64,000 nucleotides of DNA from Bacteroidales bacterium. Lineage in GTDB: Bacteria; Bacteroidota; Bacteroidia; Bacteroidales; Tenuifilaceae. A model generated the notes under the pieces. The model did no database searches. It saw only the letters and a list, made by a program, of their open reading frames with translations, and had not been told where the DNA came from. Made by a program: the position numbers and the translations under genes. Below, in pieces: positions 25,861 to 36,200 of the stretch. How positions within the stretch are numbered: position 1 is the first letter of the stretch; each line of letters begins with the position of its first letter. The stretch covers positions 46,066 through 110,065 of the forward strand of contig JAFGDZ010000079.1 in assembly GCA_016931855.1 (NCBI GenBank), given 5' to 3'.

Positions 25861-26550
25861 CTAAAAATAAGCTCCGTATGCAATGTTAAGCTTGGCCATG
25901 TTTAGGGCATCGTCAACATTATCGGATAAGTTCCAGCTAACAGTTAAACGGGTTGTGTTAAAGCCAACAGTAGCAAACACCCCATAGAACGTATTGTTTA
26001 TCATTTTGTAGGGACGTAGGCGAATTTGCCTTTTTACATCATCAACCTCATCAAACACATCTATAGAGCGCCAAACGTTAACTGCGCCAAAGGCTCCTAA
26101 GTCTATATAGTTGCCCAGGTAATTACCCCTACGCGAGGAAAGATTTATCCTAATAAAAGGGTTTAGCCTAATATCGTTGGAGCTTAGCCTAACCTTGTCG
26201 TGAATGGCGTTATCGTAAACCTTTAGCATTCCGCTACGGTTTAGCCGCATCCAGTGGAACCTGTAATTAAGTCCAACCCCAACATTTACAGGGTTAGCAA
26301 TTCTGTAGCGATAAGTATAGCCAAAAACCATACCCCACGATGCCCCAAAGTGATAGTCGCGAGACGCATTGCTATGCGGAATATCAAACTCCAAATCAAC
26401 AAGAAATTTACCGTAGTGAGGCCTATTGGCCCCCCACTTTCTCTCCTCAAACTGAGTCATTGGATTTTTTTCAACAGGAAGTAGCTTTGTTTGCCCTTGC
26501 ACCGCCAGGGATAGGGCAACTATTGTTAAGGATATAAGGTATCGTAACAT
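25861..26550 (-). CDS. Exported outer-membrane beta-barrel-like protein
   Basis: A 229-aa protein with signal peptide 1-19 (ending VQGQ). The mature part consists of beta strands with alternating aromatics (YHFGASWGMVFGYTYRYRI, VGVGLNYRFHW, FYGVFATVGFN) and ends YGAYF with a terminal aromatic. This is the pattern of small eight- to ten-stranded barrels. No named family is recognised. It has its own terminator. The upstream gap carries short tandem repeats, with the S8 peptidase gene beyond it on the same strand. Confidence 0.75.
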   Translation of the reverse strand: MLRYLISLTIVALSLAVQGQTKLLPVEKNPMTQFEERKWGANRPHYGKFLVDLEFDIPHSNASRDYHFGASWGMVFGYTYRYRIANPVNVGVGLNYRFHWMRLNRSGMLKVYDNAIHDKVRLSSNDIRLNPFIRINLSSRRGNYLGNYIDLGAFGAVNVWRSIDVFDEVDDVKRQIRLRPYKMINNTFYGVFATVGFNTTRLTVSWNLSDNVDDALNMAKLNIAYGAYF

Positions 26551-26554
26551 TATA

Positions 26555-26680
26555 ATGGATTAAAGTGAAACGTTAAAGGTTAAAAGTTAAAGGTTAAAGA
26601 CGTGAGACGTGAAACGTGAAACGTGAAACGTGAGACGTGAAACACTAAACACTAGACACTAGACACTAACACCTATCTCC
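26555..26680. repeat. Short-period degenerate tandem repeats
   Basis: Three blocks follow each other: GTTAAAG/GTTAAAAG units (26571-26598), GTGAAACGTGAGAC-type units (26601-26640) and CACTAGACACTAA units (26641-26672). Each unit repeats three to six times with point differences. The same words recur in the gaps at 22322, 46540 and 51250. No gene is present. Confidence 0.85.
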
Positions 26681-26686
26681 AAGTCA

Positions 26687-28243
26687 CTAAAACTCATACT
26701 CCCCGGTGTAACCAAGGTAATGGATATACAGCTTATCTCCCTTGCTAAGTGATTCTTTATATATCCTAAGGGCGTTGGGCGAGTAAACCCTAACTGCGCT
26801 ATACTCCGTAATTAGCCCCTCGGGGTTTACTATACTGTAAAACATTACAGATGTATTGTACCCCGAAATTAAATCGACCGTTTTGTTGGGAACGCGTACA
26901 AGGTAATAAGTATCGTACTCGTATAAGTCAAAGCTCTGAGCGTAATTTGTTGGACCATTAATAAAGTAGCCTGCCTGAGGAACACCGTAGCCATGTGCAT
27001 AGTCGAAGTATGGGTAAAGGTCGGCCGATTGCTGTATGGCATCAAGTAGCTCCATATTGGTCATATCGGGGTTAAGCTGCCAAGCGCAGGCTACAAACCC
27101 AGCCACCAAAGGCGATGCGAATGAGGTTCCAAACGCGGTGCTGTACCCCCCATTGGGTTTCGCAACAACAGCTTTGCCAAAGGCGGAAACATTGGGCTTA
27201 CGCCGTCCATCGACAGTTGGCCCATACGATGAGAAATCAATATGCAAATGGGTATCGGGCGAAACCCCACCAATGGTTAGGATTGAATCGGCATCGGCAG
27301 GCGTGCCAATGGCGCGCCACTCATCGGTACCCTCATTGCCCGCAGCGTTAACCACAAGCATCCCCTTTCTGGCGGCAAGCAGCGCAGCCCTTGCCACAAG
27401 ACTGGTACGCCCATCCATTTGGTTTGTGAAGTAGCGATGGTAAGTATAGCCCAAAGACGAGTTAATAATCTTAGCTCCATTCCTGTGTGCCCACTCAACA
27501 GCAGCAAGCCAGTTTTCCTCCTCAGAGAATGGCTCCTTGGCAACCTCGGTGATGGCAAGTAGAAACTCGGCATCGGGAGCAAGCCCAAGGGGTACATCGC
27601 CGTACATACCGCCAATACACGACATTACATTGGTTCCGTGGTTATTGCTATGGTACACATTGGGTTTGTTCTTGGTAAAATCGTAGGTGGCAATAATGCG
27701 GTTCTCCTTACGGATATGCTCAAAGGCCTCATGCTTGTCAACCCCTGGAAATCCACCATCGAAAATGGCAATACGCACACCCTTTCCTGTAATGGAAGAA
27801 TCCCTAAAGTAGCGTCCGCCCATGCGTTCGGTCTGGCGAGAGGCTAAGTCCAGAACAATCTCATCGTTGCTCATAATGCTAGCGCTATGGTTGGCAACGC
27901 TAAAATACCCTTCGGTTGGCCTAACATCCTTAACAAAGGGCAGCTTTGCTATTTGCTTTAGCTGGCGCGAGTTGGCCTCAACAGCCACTGCATTAAACCA
28001 ACGGGTGGTGTGCCCAGTGCTTTTAGCTATGGCGCTAACGGCACTAATATACTGGTCACTAACTGGATAATCGGCCTCATCGGCTCTGTTTTGCGCCCAA
28101 AACTGACTATCAAAATTGGTAGAGTCCAGCTTTACCCCTTTCTTATCGGTAAAGAAAACCCAGTACCGCGTTTGCCCAAGAGCACTGCTGCCCATGGCGG
28201 CAAACACGTAAAGGACAAAAAGTAGTTTAAATGATTTTAGCAT
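26687..28243 (-). CDS. Secreted subtilisin-like serine peptidase (S8)
   Basis: A 518-aa protein counted from the ATG at 28243 (MLKSFKLLF); a TTG 10 codons earlier is less likely because a -7-like box at 28271-28278 overlaps it. Signal peptide about 1-23, then an inhibitor-like propeptide (about 25-110). The S8 catalytic domain follows with D162 in IAIFDGGF, H202 in NNHGTNVMSCIGG, the oxyanion Asn in NAAGNEG and S374 in GTSFASPLVAG. A C-terminal beta-rich tail of about 110 residues has no recognisable type IX secretion sorting domain. Substrates are unknown; a general extracellular or periplasmic protease is likely. Confidence 0.92.
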   Translation of the reverse strand: MLKSFKLLFVLYVFAAMGSSALGQTRYWVFFTDKKGVKLDSTNFDSQFWAQNRADEADYPVSDQYISAVSAIAKSTGHTTRWFNAVAVEANSRQLKQIAKLPFVKDVRPTEGYFSVANHSASIMSNDEIVLDLASRQTERMGGRYFRDSSITGKGVRIAIFDGGFPGVDKHEAFEHIRKENRIIATYDFTKNKPNVYHSNNHGTNVMSCIGGMYGDVPLGLAPDAEFLLAITEVAKEPFSEEENWLAAVEWAHRNGAKIINSSLGYTYHRYFTNQMDGRTSLVARAALLAARKGMLVVNAAGNEGTDEWRAIGTPADADSILTIGGVSPDTHLHIDFSSYGPTVDGRRKPNVSAFGKAVVAKPNGGYSTAFGTSFASPLVAGFVACAWQLNPDMTNMELLDAIQQSADLYPYFDYAHGYGVPQAGYFINGPTNYAQSFDLYEYDTYYLVRVPNKTVDLISGYNTSVMFYSIVNPEGLITEYSAVRVYSPNALRIYKESLSKGDKLYIHYLGYTGEYEF

Positions 28244-28270
28244 GATTAATCGTTTTTTAAAAAAGGATAT

Positions 28271-28278
28271 CAAAGTTA
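28271..28278 (-). promoter_or_regulatory. -7-like box of the S8 peptidase gene
   Basis: The minus strand reads TAACTTTG, a full match to TAnnTTTG, about 28 bp upstream of the ATG at 28243. No TTTG occurs at the -33 distance, so confidence is limited. Confidence 0.4.
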
Positions 28279-28366
28279 ACTAAGATTGTGAAACGGCTAG
28301 GGGCATAATCAAATTTATTGATACCCCATGTTGATTATAAAACCTAACAACCGAATACAATTTTGC

Positions 28367-28374
28367 TATTTTTG
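28367..28374 (+). promoter_or_regulatory. -7-like box of the C69 peptidase gene
   Basis: TATTTTTG fits TAnnTTTG and lies 74 bp upstream of the ATG at 28448. No TTTG is found at the expected -33 spacing, so this is a partial match. Confidence 0.4.
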
Positions 28375-28447
28375 TGACGGTACCCATTAACTACGTACCA
28401 TGTTACAGCAGTTATAAACGTTGAACATCAACAAAAACCAAATAGTA

Positions 28448-30187
28448 ATGAGAAAAATCTTTGCACTACTGGCACTCTCCCTCTTGCTTGCATTGGCGCA
28501 GCAGGGAATTGCATGTACAAATTACCTTGTAACCAAGGGTGCGTCGGCCGATGGGTCAACCATGGTTTCGTACGCAGCCGATTCGCATATCCGCTACGGT
28601 GAGCTCTACTTTCGCCCAAGGGGAACATGGCCTACTGGCACAATGGTTACCCTATACGACCGCGGAACGGCAAAACCGCTTGGACAAATCCCTCAGGCTC
28701 CAGAAACCTATCAGGTTATTGGTTTTATGAATGAGTATCAGGTAGCCATTGGCGAAACCACCTTTGATGGACGCTCAGAACTTTACGACTCTACAGGCAT
28801 TGTTGACTACGGCAGCCTTATGTTCCTTGCGCTACAACGTTCCAAAACGGCTCGCGAGGCCATTAAGGTAATTGCCGAACTTGTTGAAAAGTACGGCTAC
28901 GCAAGCACTGGCGAGTCATTCTCCATTGGCGATCCCAACGAGGTTTGGATTATGGAGCTTATTGGCAAAGGTACCGACCTAAAGAAGGATAAGAAAACCA
29001 AGCAAATGTACAATGCCAACAAGGGTGCCGTGTGGGTTGCCATTCGTATTCCCGATGGTTACATCTCATCGCACGCTAACCATGCGCGCATCACCACCTT
29101 CCCTCTTGAATCGGAAAAGAACTCCATAAGTAGCAAGAACCTTGACCAAATAAACAACCCAGAGGTTGAAGTCGTTTACTCTCACGATGTTATCTCATTT
29201 GCTCGTACCCAGAAGTACTTTGAAGGAGCCGATTCAGAATTCAGCTTTAGCGATACCTATGCCCCACTTAGCTTTGATGCTGCCCGTTTCTGCGAGATGC
29301 GCGTTTGGACCATGTTTAACAGCGTAAATAGCGACATGGCCAAGTATTGGGATTACGCAAAGGGAATCGACTTGAAAAACCGCATGCCACTTTACATTAA
29401 ACCCGACCGTAAGCTTACACCCCAGGATTTAATGAGCTTTAAGCGCGACTACCTTCAGGGTACCGAGCTTGACATGAGCCAAGATGCTGGAGCAGGGCCA
29501 TTTGGCCTCCCATATCGCTGGCGTACACTTACCTGGCAACACGAGGGTAAAACCTACTTTAACGAGCGCGCAACGGCTACCCAGCAAACAGGTTTCTCCT
29601 TTATAGCACAAATGCGTAGCTGGCTACCTAATCCTATTGGTGGAATTTTTTGGTTTGGTGTTGATGATGCTTCAACCACCGTTTACATGCCCATTTACTG
29701 TGCTATAAACCGCGTTCCCGAAACCCTTGCCGAAGGCAATGGCGATATGCTTACCTACTCCCCCACATCTGGCTTCTGGGCCTTTAACCGTGTAGCGCAC
29801 TTTGCATACCTTTTCTACAACAGGGTTATGCCCGATGTAAAAAAGGCTCAGAGCGAACTCGAGAATAAGTTTGCTGCCTACACACCAGCCATTGATGCTG
29901 CTGCACAAAAGCTTTGGGAAACCAATCCCGAGCTAGCAGTAGATTTCCTAACCGATTACTCGGTTAATACCGCAAACTCAACCGTAGCCCGCTGGAACGA
30001 GCTTAGCAACTTCCTACTTGTTAAGTATTTGGATGGTAACCTAAAACAGGAAAAGGACGGTAAGTTCATTCGCAACCCTTGGGGTTACCCTGCTTCGCCC
30101 AGCTACCCTGGCTACAACGAGGCATGGAAAGAGACCGTAGTTAAGGATACTGGCGAAAAGCTGCTACATCCCGACTCTAAGAAATAG
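28448..30187 (+). CDS. Secreted C69-family dipeptidase
   Basis: A 579-aa protein from the ATG at 28448 (MRKIFALLAL); a TTG nine codons earlier would put non-signal residues in front of the signal peptide. The signal peptide (1-22) ends just before C23 in ACTNYLVTKGAS, the N-terminal nucleophile of the Ntn-hydrolase fold used by peptidase U34/C69. Further family signatures are TFDGR, SIGDPNEVWIMELIG and the C-terminal segment with LPNPIGGIFWFGVDD. Homologues cleave dipeptides and may act in the periplasm. It is monocistronic with its own terminator. Confidence 0.93.
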   Translation: MRKIFALLALSLLLALAQQGIACTNYLVTKGASADGSTMVSYAADSHIRYGELYFRPRGTWPTGTMVTLYDRGTAKPLGQIPQAPETYQVIGFMNEYQVAIGETTFDGRSELYDSTGIVDYGSLMFLALQRSKTAREAIKVIAELVEKYGYASTGESFSIGDPNEVWIMELIGKGTDLKKDKKTKQMYNANKGAVWVAIRIPDGYISSHANHARITTFPLESEKNSISSKNLDQINNPEVEVVYSHDVISFARTQKYFEGADSEFSFSDTYAPLSFDAARFCEMRVWTMFNSVNSDMAKYWDYAKGIDLKNRMPLYIKPDRKLTPQDLMSFKRDYLQGTELDMSQDAGAGPFGLPYRWRTLTWQHEGKTYFNERATATQQTGFSFIAQMRSWLPNPIGGIFWFGVDDASTTVYMPIYCAINRVPETLAEGNGDMLTYSPTSGFWAFNRVAHFAYLFYNRVMPDVKKAQSELENKFAAYTPAIDAAAQKLWETNPELAVDFLTDYSVNTANSTVARWNELSNFLLVKYLDGNLKQEKDGKFIRNPWGYPASPSYPGYNEAWKETVVKDTGEKLLHPDSKK

Positions 30188-30210
30188 CGTATTTTTAACT
30201 CATACCATAG

Positions 30211-30244
30211 CTCGCCTTAGCAACCGTTAGGGCGAGTTTTTTTT
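30211..30244 (+). terminator. Terminator of the C69 peptidase gene
   Basis: CTCGCC (30211-30216) pairs with GGCGAG (30231-30236) across a 14-nt loop, and eight T follow. It lies 24 bp after the stop codon. Confidence 0.8.
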
Positions 30245-30391
30245 ATGCGATAAGACTAAAAGTTAGCCCAAGCCCTCCCCTTTCCTTATGTTCAATTAAG
30301 CTTTACAACAAAAAAGGCATCAAACTAAACTCATAAGAGCAAGGTGGATTTCTCAAACAATTTCATTTACTGATTTTTAAACACAACACCG

Positions 30392-33217
30392 ATGAAGCAA
30401 TTTCAAATCATAGTGGCGTTGCTGCTATTTGCTGGTTTTAGCGGGATTGGGCAAAATGCAAAGGTGCCCCTAACCCACAGCGTTTACGACGACTGGAAAA
30501 ACCTTGAAAAGCCCGAAATCTCTACAAACGGAAAATGGGTTACCTACCAAGTTAACCCACAGGATGGCGACGGCACTCTTTGGCTGGAGAACCTTGAGCA
30601 AGGAACCAAGAATTCCTTTGAAAGAGGTGCTCAGGCTTCCATTTCGGCCAATAGCAACTTTATTGTTTTTCAGGTAAAACCATCAAAAGCCGAGGTTAGA
30701 AAAGCGAAGCTAGCCAAAAAGAAAAGGGACGATATGCCAAAGGACTCCCTTGCTATTTACGTTTTTAGCGATGGCAAAACATACGGGTTCCCTAAGGTTA
30801 AATCGTACAAAGCATCGGACTTACAGGGCAACTGGCTTGCAGTGCTAATGAGTAAACCAGAGGAGAAAAAAGCCGACACCGACACAACAAGCAAGAATGA
30901 TGAGAATAAACAGAAAGAGGTAAAAAAGGCATCCGCATCAAAAAAGAAAATGGATAGCAAGCAAACCCTTGTTATTATTAACCCCATTACTGGAGAGCAG
31001 TTCAGCTACAACAACGTAAGCGATTACACCATATCGCGTAACGGACAGCTAATTCTCTTTGCCTCTGAAACCGAAGATTCCCTTAAGCAAGCGGTTGTAA
31101 ACGTATTTAACACAACCACCAAAAGCGTAACCATAGCCCTACAACAAAAGGGAGAGGCAACCAAGCTGGTAACCAACGAAACGGGAAACCAGGCCGCCTT
31201 CCTCTTCTCTGCCGATACGGGTAAGGTGAAAGCGTATGACCTATATACAGTAAACCCAAAAACCTACACTGCCGAGAAAACAGTTTTTGCTGATACTAAG
31301 GGCATGCCTAACAACTGGGTGGTTAGCAGCTACAAATCGCCATTCTACTCCAAAAAGGCCGATAAGCTTTTTGTGTACACCATGCCTAAACCTGTAGAAG
31401 AGCCAAAAGATACCCTTACCGATGACGAGAAGGCCATATTCGACCTGTGGAGCTACACCGACACCCTACTGCAAACGCAGCAAAAGGTGATGCTTAAAAG
31501 GCTTCAGGAGCAGTCGTACCTTGCCGTTTACCACATAAAGGACAAAAGTTTTGTTCAACTCGCCAACAAAAAGATGGATGAGGTTAGGCTAGCTAACAAC
31601 GGGGATGCTCCATACGCCCTTGGCATTGATAACACACCATACTTATATGCCATGACATGGGATTACCCATCGGCAGCGGACTACTACACAGTAAACCTCA
31701 AAACAGGAGAGCAGAAGCTGGCCATAAAAGGCGCAGGCCGATACGTTAGCCTATCGCCAGCGGCAAGCCATATTGCCTTTTACCAACCAGCCGATAGCAA
31801 CTGGTACTCCTACACCATTAAGAATGCCAAAACCCAATGCTTAACATGCGCAATGCAAGGCTCCAAGTTCTACGATGTGCTAAACGATGTACCCAGCGAA
31901 CCGTATCCATACGGAATGGCAGGATGGCTAGAGAATGGAACCCAGTTCCTTGCTTACGAACAGCACGATATATGGCTACTTGATGCAACGGGGAAAAATG
32001 CACCTAAACGCATCACCGCAGGAAAAGAGAAAAACATAACTTACCGCGTTGAGCATACCGACCCCGAGGCCGTATATATGGACTCCCAAAAGGAAATTCT
32101 ACTCACCACCTTCAATAACATTACCAAAGATGCTGGGTTTGCCACGCTAACCCTTTTGGCCAAATCGGCTCCAAAGCAACTTATAGAGGGTAGCTACATA
32201 TACCGGTTTGCAGCCAAGGCGCGCAATGCCGAGCAGCTTATTTTTACAAGGCAATCGTTTGCTGAGTTTGGCGACCTATGGACCAGCTCCACAAACTTTA
32301 GCAACACCCACAAGCTAAGTACCGCAAACCCACAAATGGAGAAGTACCTTTGGGGATCGGTAGAACAGGTTACCTGGGTCGATTTTAATAGAGATACCAT
32401 TCAAGGGCTTCTTTACAAGCCAGAGAACTACAGCTCCAATAAGAAGTACCCCATGATGGTTTACTTCTACGAGCGGCACACCGACGACCTAAACCGCCAC
32501 CACGTACCAGCACCTGGCCGTTCTGTAATTTGCCCAACATTCTACACTAGTAATGGTTATCTGGTTTTTATGCCCGACATTAAGTACACCGAAGGGTTAC
32601 CTGGCCGCGGCGCATACGATGCCATTATTTCAGGAACTATGGCCATGGTTAATCGCGGATTTGCCGATGTACAACGCATAGGCGTTCAGGGTCAGAGCTG
32701 GGGCGGATACCAAATTGCCTACCTCGTAACCCAAACCGATTTGTTTAAGGCAGCATCGGCGGGTGCACCTGTAACCAATATGACTAGCGCCTATGGCGGT
32801 ATTCGCTGGGGAAGCGGACTATCAAGGATGTTCCAGTACGAGCGCACCCAAAGCCGCATTGGAGCCTCTTTGTGGGAGCGCCCACTGCATTACATTGAGA
32901 ACTCACCCCTGTTCTTTGCTCCTAGGGTTAACACCCCACTGCTTATTCGCCACGATGATGCCGATGAGGCAGTACCCTGGTACCAAGGAATTGAGTATTT
33001 CCTTGCGCTACGTAGGTTGAACAAGCAAGTTTGGATGGTTAACTACAACGACGATGCGCACAACCTTGTTCGCCGTGCCAACAGAGTGGACTGGACCATT
33101 AGAATGCAGCAATTCTTTGACTATTACCTAAAGGATACTCCAATGCCAGAGTGGATGGATAAGGGGATTCCTGCCACGCACAAGGGCAAAACACTAGGTT
33201 ACGACCCTGTAAAATAG
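30392..33217 (+). CDS. Exported S9-family prolyl-oligopeptidase-like peptidase
   Basis: A 941-aa protein with signal peptide 1-20 (GFSGIGQ), a long beta-propeller region (about 30-640) with a Lys/Glu-rich insertion near 155-190, and a C-terminal alpha/beta hydrolase domain. The nucleophile S769 lies in GVQGQSWGGYQ, the Asp in RHDDADEAVPW (855-858) and H890 in YNDDAHNL. The propeller-plus-hydrolase order is that of dipeptidyl peptidase IV/acylaminoacyl peptidases, which take short peptides. With the neighbouring C69 and S8 enzymes it suggests peptide use outside the cytoplasm. The bidirectional terminator that follows is shared with the convergent kinase gene. Confidence 0.93.
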   Translation: MKQFQIIVALLLFAGFSGIGQNAKVPLTHSVYDDWKNLEKPEISTNGKWVTYQVNPQDGDGTLWLENLEQGTKNSFERGAQASISANSNFIVFQVKPSKAEVRKAKLAKKKRDDMPKDSLAIYVFSDGKTYGFPKVKSYKASDLQGNWLAVLMSKPEEKKADTDTTSKNDENKQKEVKKASASKKKMDSKQTLVIINPITGEQFSYNNVSDYTISRNGQLILFASETEDSLKQAVVNVFNTTTKSVTIALQQKGEATKLVTNETGNQAAFLFSADTGKVKAYDLYTVNPKTYTAEKTVFADTKGMPNNWVVSSYKSPFYSKKADKLFVYTMPKPVEEPKDTLTDDEKAIFDLWSYTDTLLQTQQKVMLKRLQEQSYLAVYHIKDKSFVQLANKKMDEVRLANNGDAPYALGIDNTPYLYAMTWDYPSAADYYTVNLKTGEQKLAIKGAGRYVSLSPAASHIAFYQPADSNWYSYTIKNAKTQCLTCAMQGSKFYDVLNDVPSEPYPYGMAGWLENGTQFLAYEQHDIWLLDATGKNAPKRITAGKEKNITYRVEHTDPEAVYMDSQKEILLTTFNNITKDAGFATLTLLAKSAPKQLIEGSYIYRFAAKARNAEQLIFTRQSFAEFGDLWTSSTNFSNTHKLSTANPQMEKYLWGSVEQVTWVDFNRDTIQGLLYKPENYSSNKKYPMMVYFYERHTDDLNRHHVPAPGRSVICPTFYTSNGYLVFMPDIKYTEGLPGRGAYDAIISGTMAMVNRGFADVQRIGVQGQSWGGYQIAYLVTQTDLFKAASAGAPVTNMTSAYGGIRWGSGLSRMFQYERTQSRIGASLWERPLHYIENSPLFFAPRVNTPLLIRHDDADEAVPWYQGIEYFLALRRLNKQVWMVNYNDDAHNLVRRANRVDWTIRMQQFFDYYLKDTPMPEWMDKGIPATHKGKTLGYDPVK

Positions 33218-33233
33218 CCATTTAAGTACACGC

Positions 33234-33269
33234 AAAAGAGGGTATTCATTTTTTTGAATACCCTCTTTT
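33234..33269. terminator. Bidirectional terminator between convergent genes
   Basis: Perfect 15-bp arms AAAAGAGGGTATTCA and TGAATACCCTCTTTT enclose a 6-T loop. The arms begin with A-runs and end with T-runs, so the stem works for both the S9 peptidase and the hybrid kinase. Confidence 0.9.
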
Positions 33270-33277
33270 GTATGTGC

Positions 33278-36200
33278 CTAGTCTCCCAAGAACCTACTCA
33301 TTTTGGCAATTAGCTCAGCGCTCGAAATAGGTTTTGTAATGTAGTCGTTGCAACCTGCGGCTTCGGCCTTTTGCTTATCGTTGCTAAACGCATAGGCGGT
33401 TTGGGCAATAATTGGAATATGGGGGTTTACCTGCCTAATCTCCAGTGTAGCCGCATAACCATTCATTACGGGCATCTTAATATCCATTAGAATTAGGTCA
33501 ACCCGTTTAAGCTTCTTAATTAGCTCAACTGCTTGCGCTCCATCCTTTGCCCATAGCAGCGTAACTCCTGTAGGAGTTAGCAGCTCACTAAGAAGGATGT
33601 AGTTAACCTCCTCGTCTTCGGCAATAAGAACCACCCTGTTTTTCCAGTCGGGTAAAACATCATCAACCAGTTCCACCTCGGGTAGCGATTCTGTCTTATG
33701 AAGCGTACTTGAGTTGTAGGGTATGGTAAAGTAGAAGGTGGCTCCCTCGGCAAGTTCAGACTCTACCCAAATGCTCCCACCCAAAAGGTTCACTATTGCT
33801 TTTGATATGGCTAGGCCAAGTCCCGTGCCCCCAAAATTCTTTGTAGTTTCAGAGTCAACCTGACGGAACCTATCAAAAATTGCCTGCTGCATATCAGTTG
33901 GAATTCCAACACCCGAATCCTTAACATAGAATTTTAGGTGAGACTCATTAAGCGAGTACCCAAACTCAATAAACCCACGCTCAGTAAACTTTAATGCATT
34001 GGATATTAGGTTTGTAAACACCTGCTCAATGCGCCCCTCATCGGAAAGAAACTCCAGGGCATCCTCCTTGTTGGGTATTACCAATCGAATTTCCACATTC
34101 TCCCTATTCTGGAATACCTTTTCCTTTTGGTAGAACAGGTTAATATTAGCCAGTAGCTTATTTAGGTTGAAAGGATTGAGCACAACAGTTAGCTGCCCAG
34201 CCTCTACTTTAGAGGCATCAATAATATCGTTAATAAGCTTTATTAGGATGTTCCCTTTATTGTTGATAATTTCTGTGTAAACTAGGCGTTTATCGTCGCT
34301 TAGGCTAGGCATGGCTAGTAGCTGCGAGAAGCCCAGAATGGCATTCATTGGGGTGCGTATCTCGTGGCTCATATTGGCAAGGAATGCCGATTTTAGCCTA
34401 TCCGATTGCTCGGCCCTATTCTTGGCATCAATAAGTTGATTCTCAAGCTCCTGCCTATATAGCGCCACAGATGCTTGGCTCACAAGCCCCTCCACGAGCG
34501 AAAAATCCATCTCAAGGCAATCGTCATCAGCAAAAACAATAACGCCACCATACAGGTGCTCATGCTTAATCATACCTATGGTAGATATTTTTCCCACTCC
34601 CAACAAGCGCTCTAGCTCCTTTGCGGCTCCTACCGACAGCACGCCATCGGCAAAATCGAATAGGGTTGCATCAACCTTTGTCATTTTTCCACGCAGGTAG
34701 GTATCCATGGATTCTTGCGACAAGGGGAAACGCCTGCCAATGGGATTCCATCCAAGGGAGGCTAGCACCTTGTTCCACAGCTCTATGCTAACACCATAAA
34801 CCCCCTCAACGCTTACAAAGCTATTCTGAGAATCGAAAGAGAAAACAATGTAGGTTGGCTTTGGAAAGAACCGTTCCAGGTGAGTACCAACGTAATGGTA
34901 AATGCTCTCGTTTATTGGCATCCCAACAAAGTCGATAGCCGTTTCGGAAAGGGCTTCCAGCTTCTTCCTATTAAGCTCCTGCATGGACTCGGCCTGCTTA
35001 CGCTTTGTAATATCGTACCCTATGGCAATGGCGTGCCACCCATCTAGCTTTACAAAATCGCTAACCGTTGCCCATAAAATATGCCGATGCGCTCCGGATG
35101 CTGTTGTAATCTGATTTTCCCACGACAGCGAGGAGCCGGCCGACTCCTTTAGGTTTCGCTTCATCTCGCGGCGTGCGGCGCTATCGGGGAATAGCGATGA
35201 GAATAAGCTTGGGTTATCCACGGCATCATCCGTAGAGTAGCCCGTAATGAGCTCTCCGCTCCTATTCCAGAAAACAATTTCGCCCTTAGAGCTTGTTGCT
35301 AGCACAATAGCTGGGATGTTATTAATAAGGTTAGTAAGGTTGTCGCGCTCCTGCTTAAGGCTACTTTCGTATTTATGAAGCGCGGTTACATCCTGTACAA
35401 CGCCCTGCCACATATCAACATCACCTTTGCTGTCCCTTACCGCCTCAAAGGTAAAGCGAATCATCTTGCGCTGCTTGTCGATACCCTTATAGCGCACATC
35501 GTACTCTAGCTTATTAACAGCTGATGATGTTGCAATGCTGCTTATCTGCTCCTTTAGCCGAGCAAAATCATCGGCATGAATATACTTGTAAATAGTTTTT
35601 ATTGATGGCACAACGGAACCTACCTCAAAGCCAAGGATGTGGTAAACCTCGTCGGACCAGTAGGCTTTAAGGAGCTTAGGATCGCTCTCCCAGCTTCCAA
35701 TACGGGCAATTGATTGCGCGCGGCGCAACCTATGCTCCGATTGGTGTAACAAAAGCCTATTCCGTACATTCTCATCTATATCAAGGGTAACGCCAATTAT
35801 TTCTGTGGGTTTGCCTTGCTTGTTCCTTTTCGACACCGCCCAGCGCCCTAGTCGCCATTGCCATTGGGATGTATTAATCATTACCCTAAACTCTATTTCG
35901 CACCTATCGGCCTCGCCCTTTACTAAGCGCTTAATTGAAGCGCTTAGCTGCTTCCTATCATTGGCATGAATAATACTAAACAGCTCGGTATTCTTCCCGT
36001 CAAACTTAAATACAGAGCCCTTTAGCGCCTCCTTAACTGTAGCATCGGGCTCTATAATTCCCTTTTCGATATCCCAAATCCAGTAACCCTCGCTAAAAAG
36101 GGTTAAGAATTTCATGTGGCTGGCCGTTTCGGTATCGCTTGCAGCGCCATGCCTCTCGGTGCAAAGTAGTAGGTACCTATTGTTCCCGAGAGGAGAAATA

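Noticed and set aside
26570..26672. The repeat-rich gap as a CRISPR array.
   Set aside because: Units are 7-14 bp, contiguous and degenerate, with no unique spacers of constant length and no cas genes.
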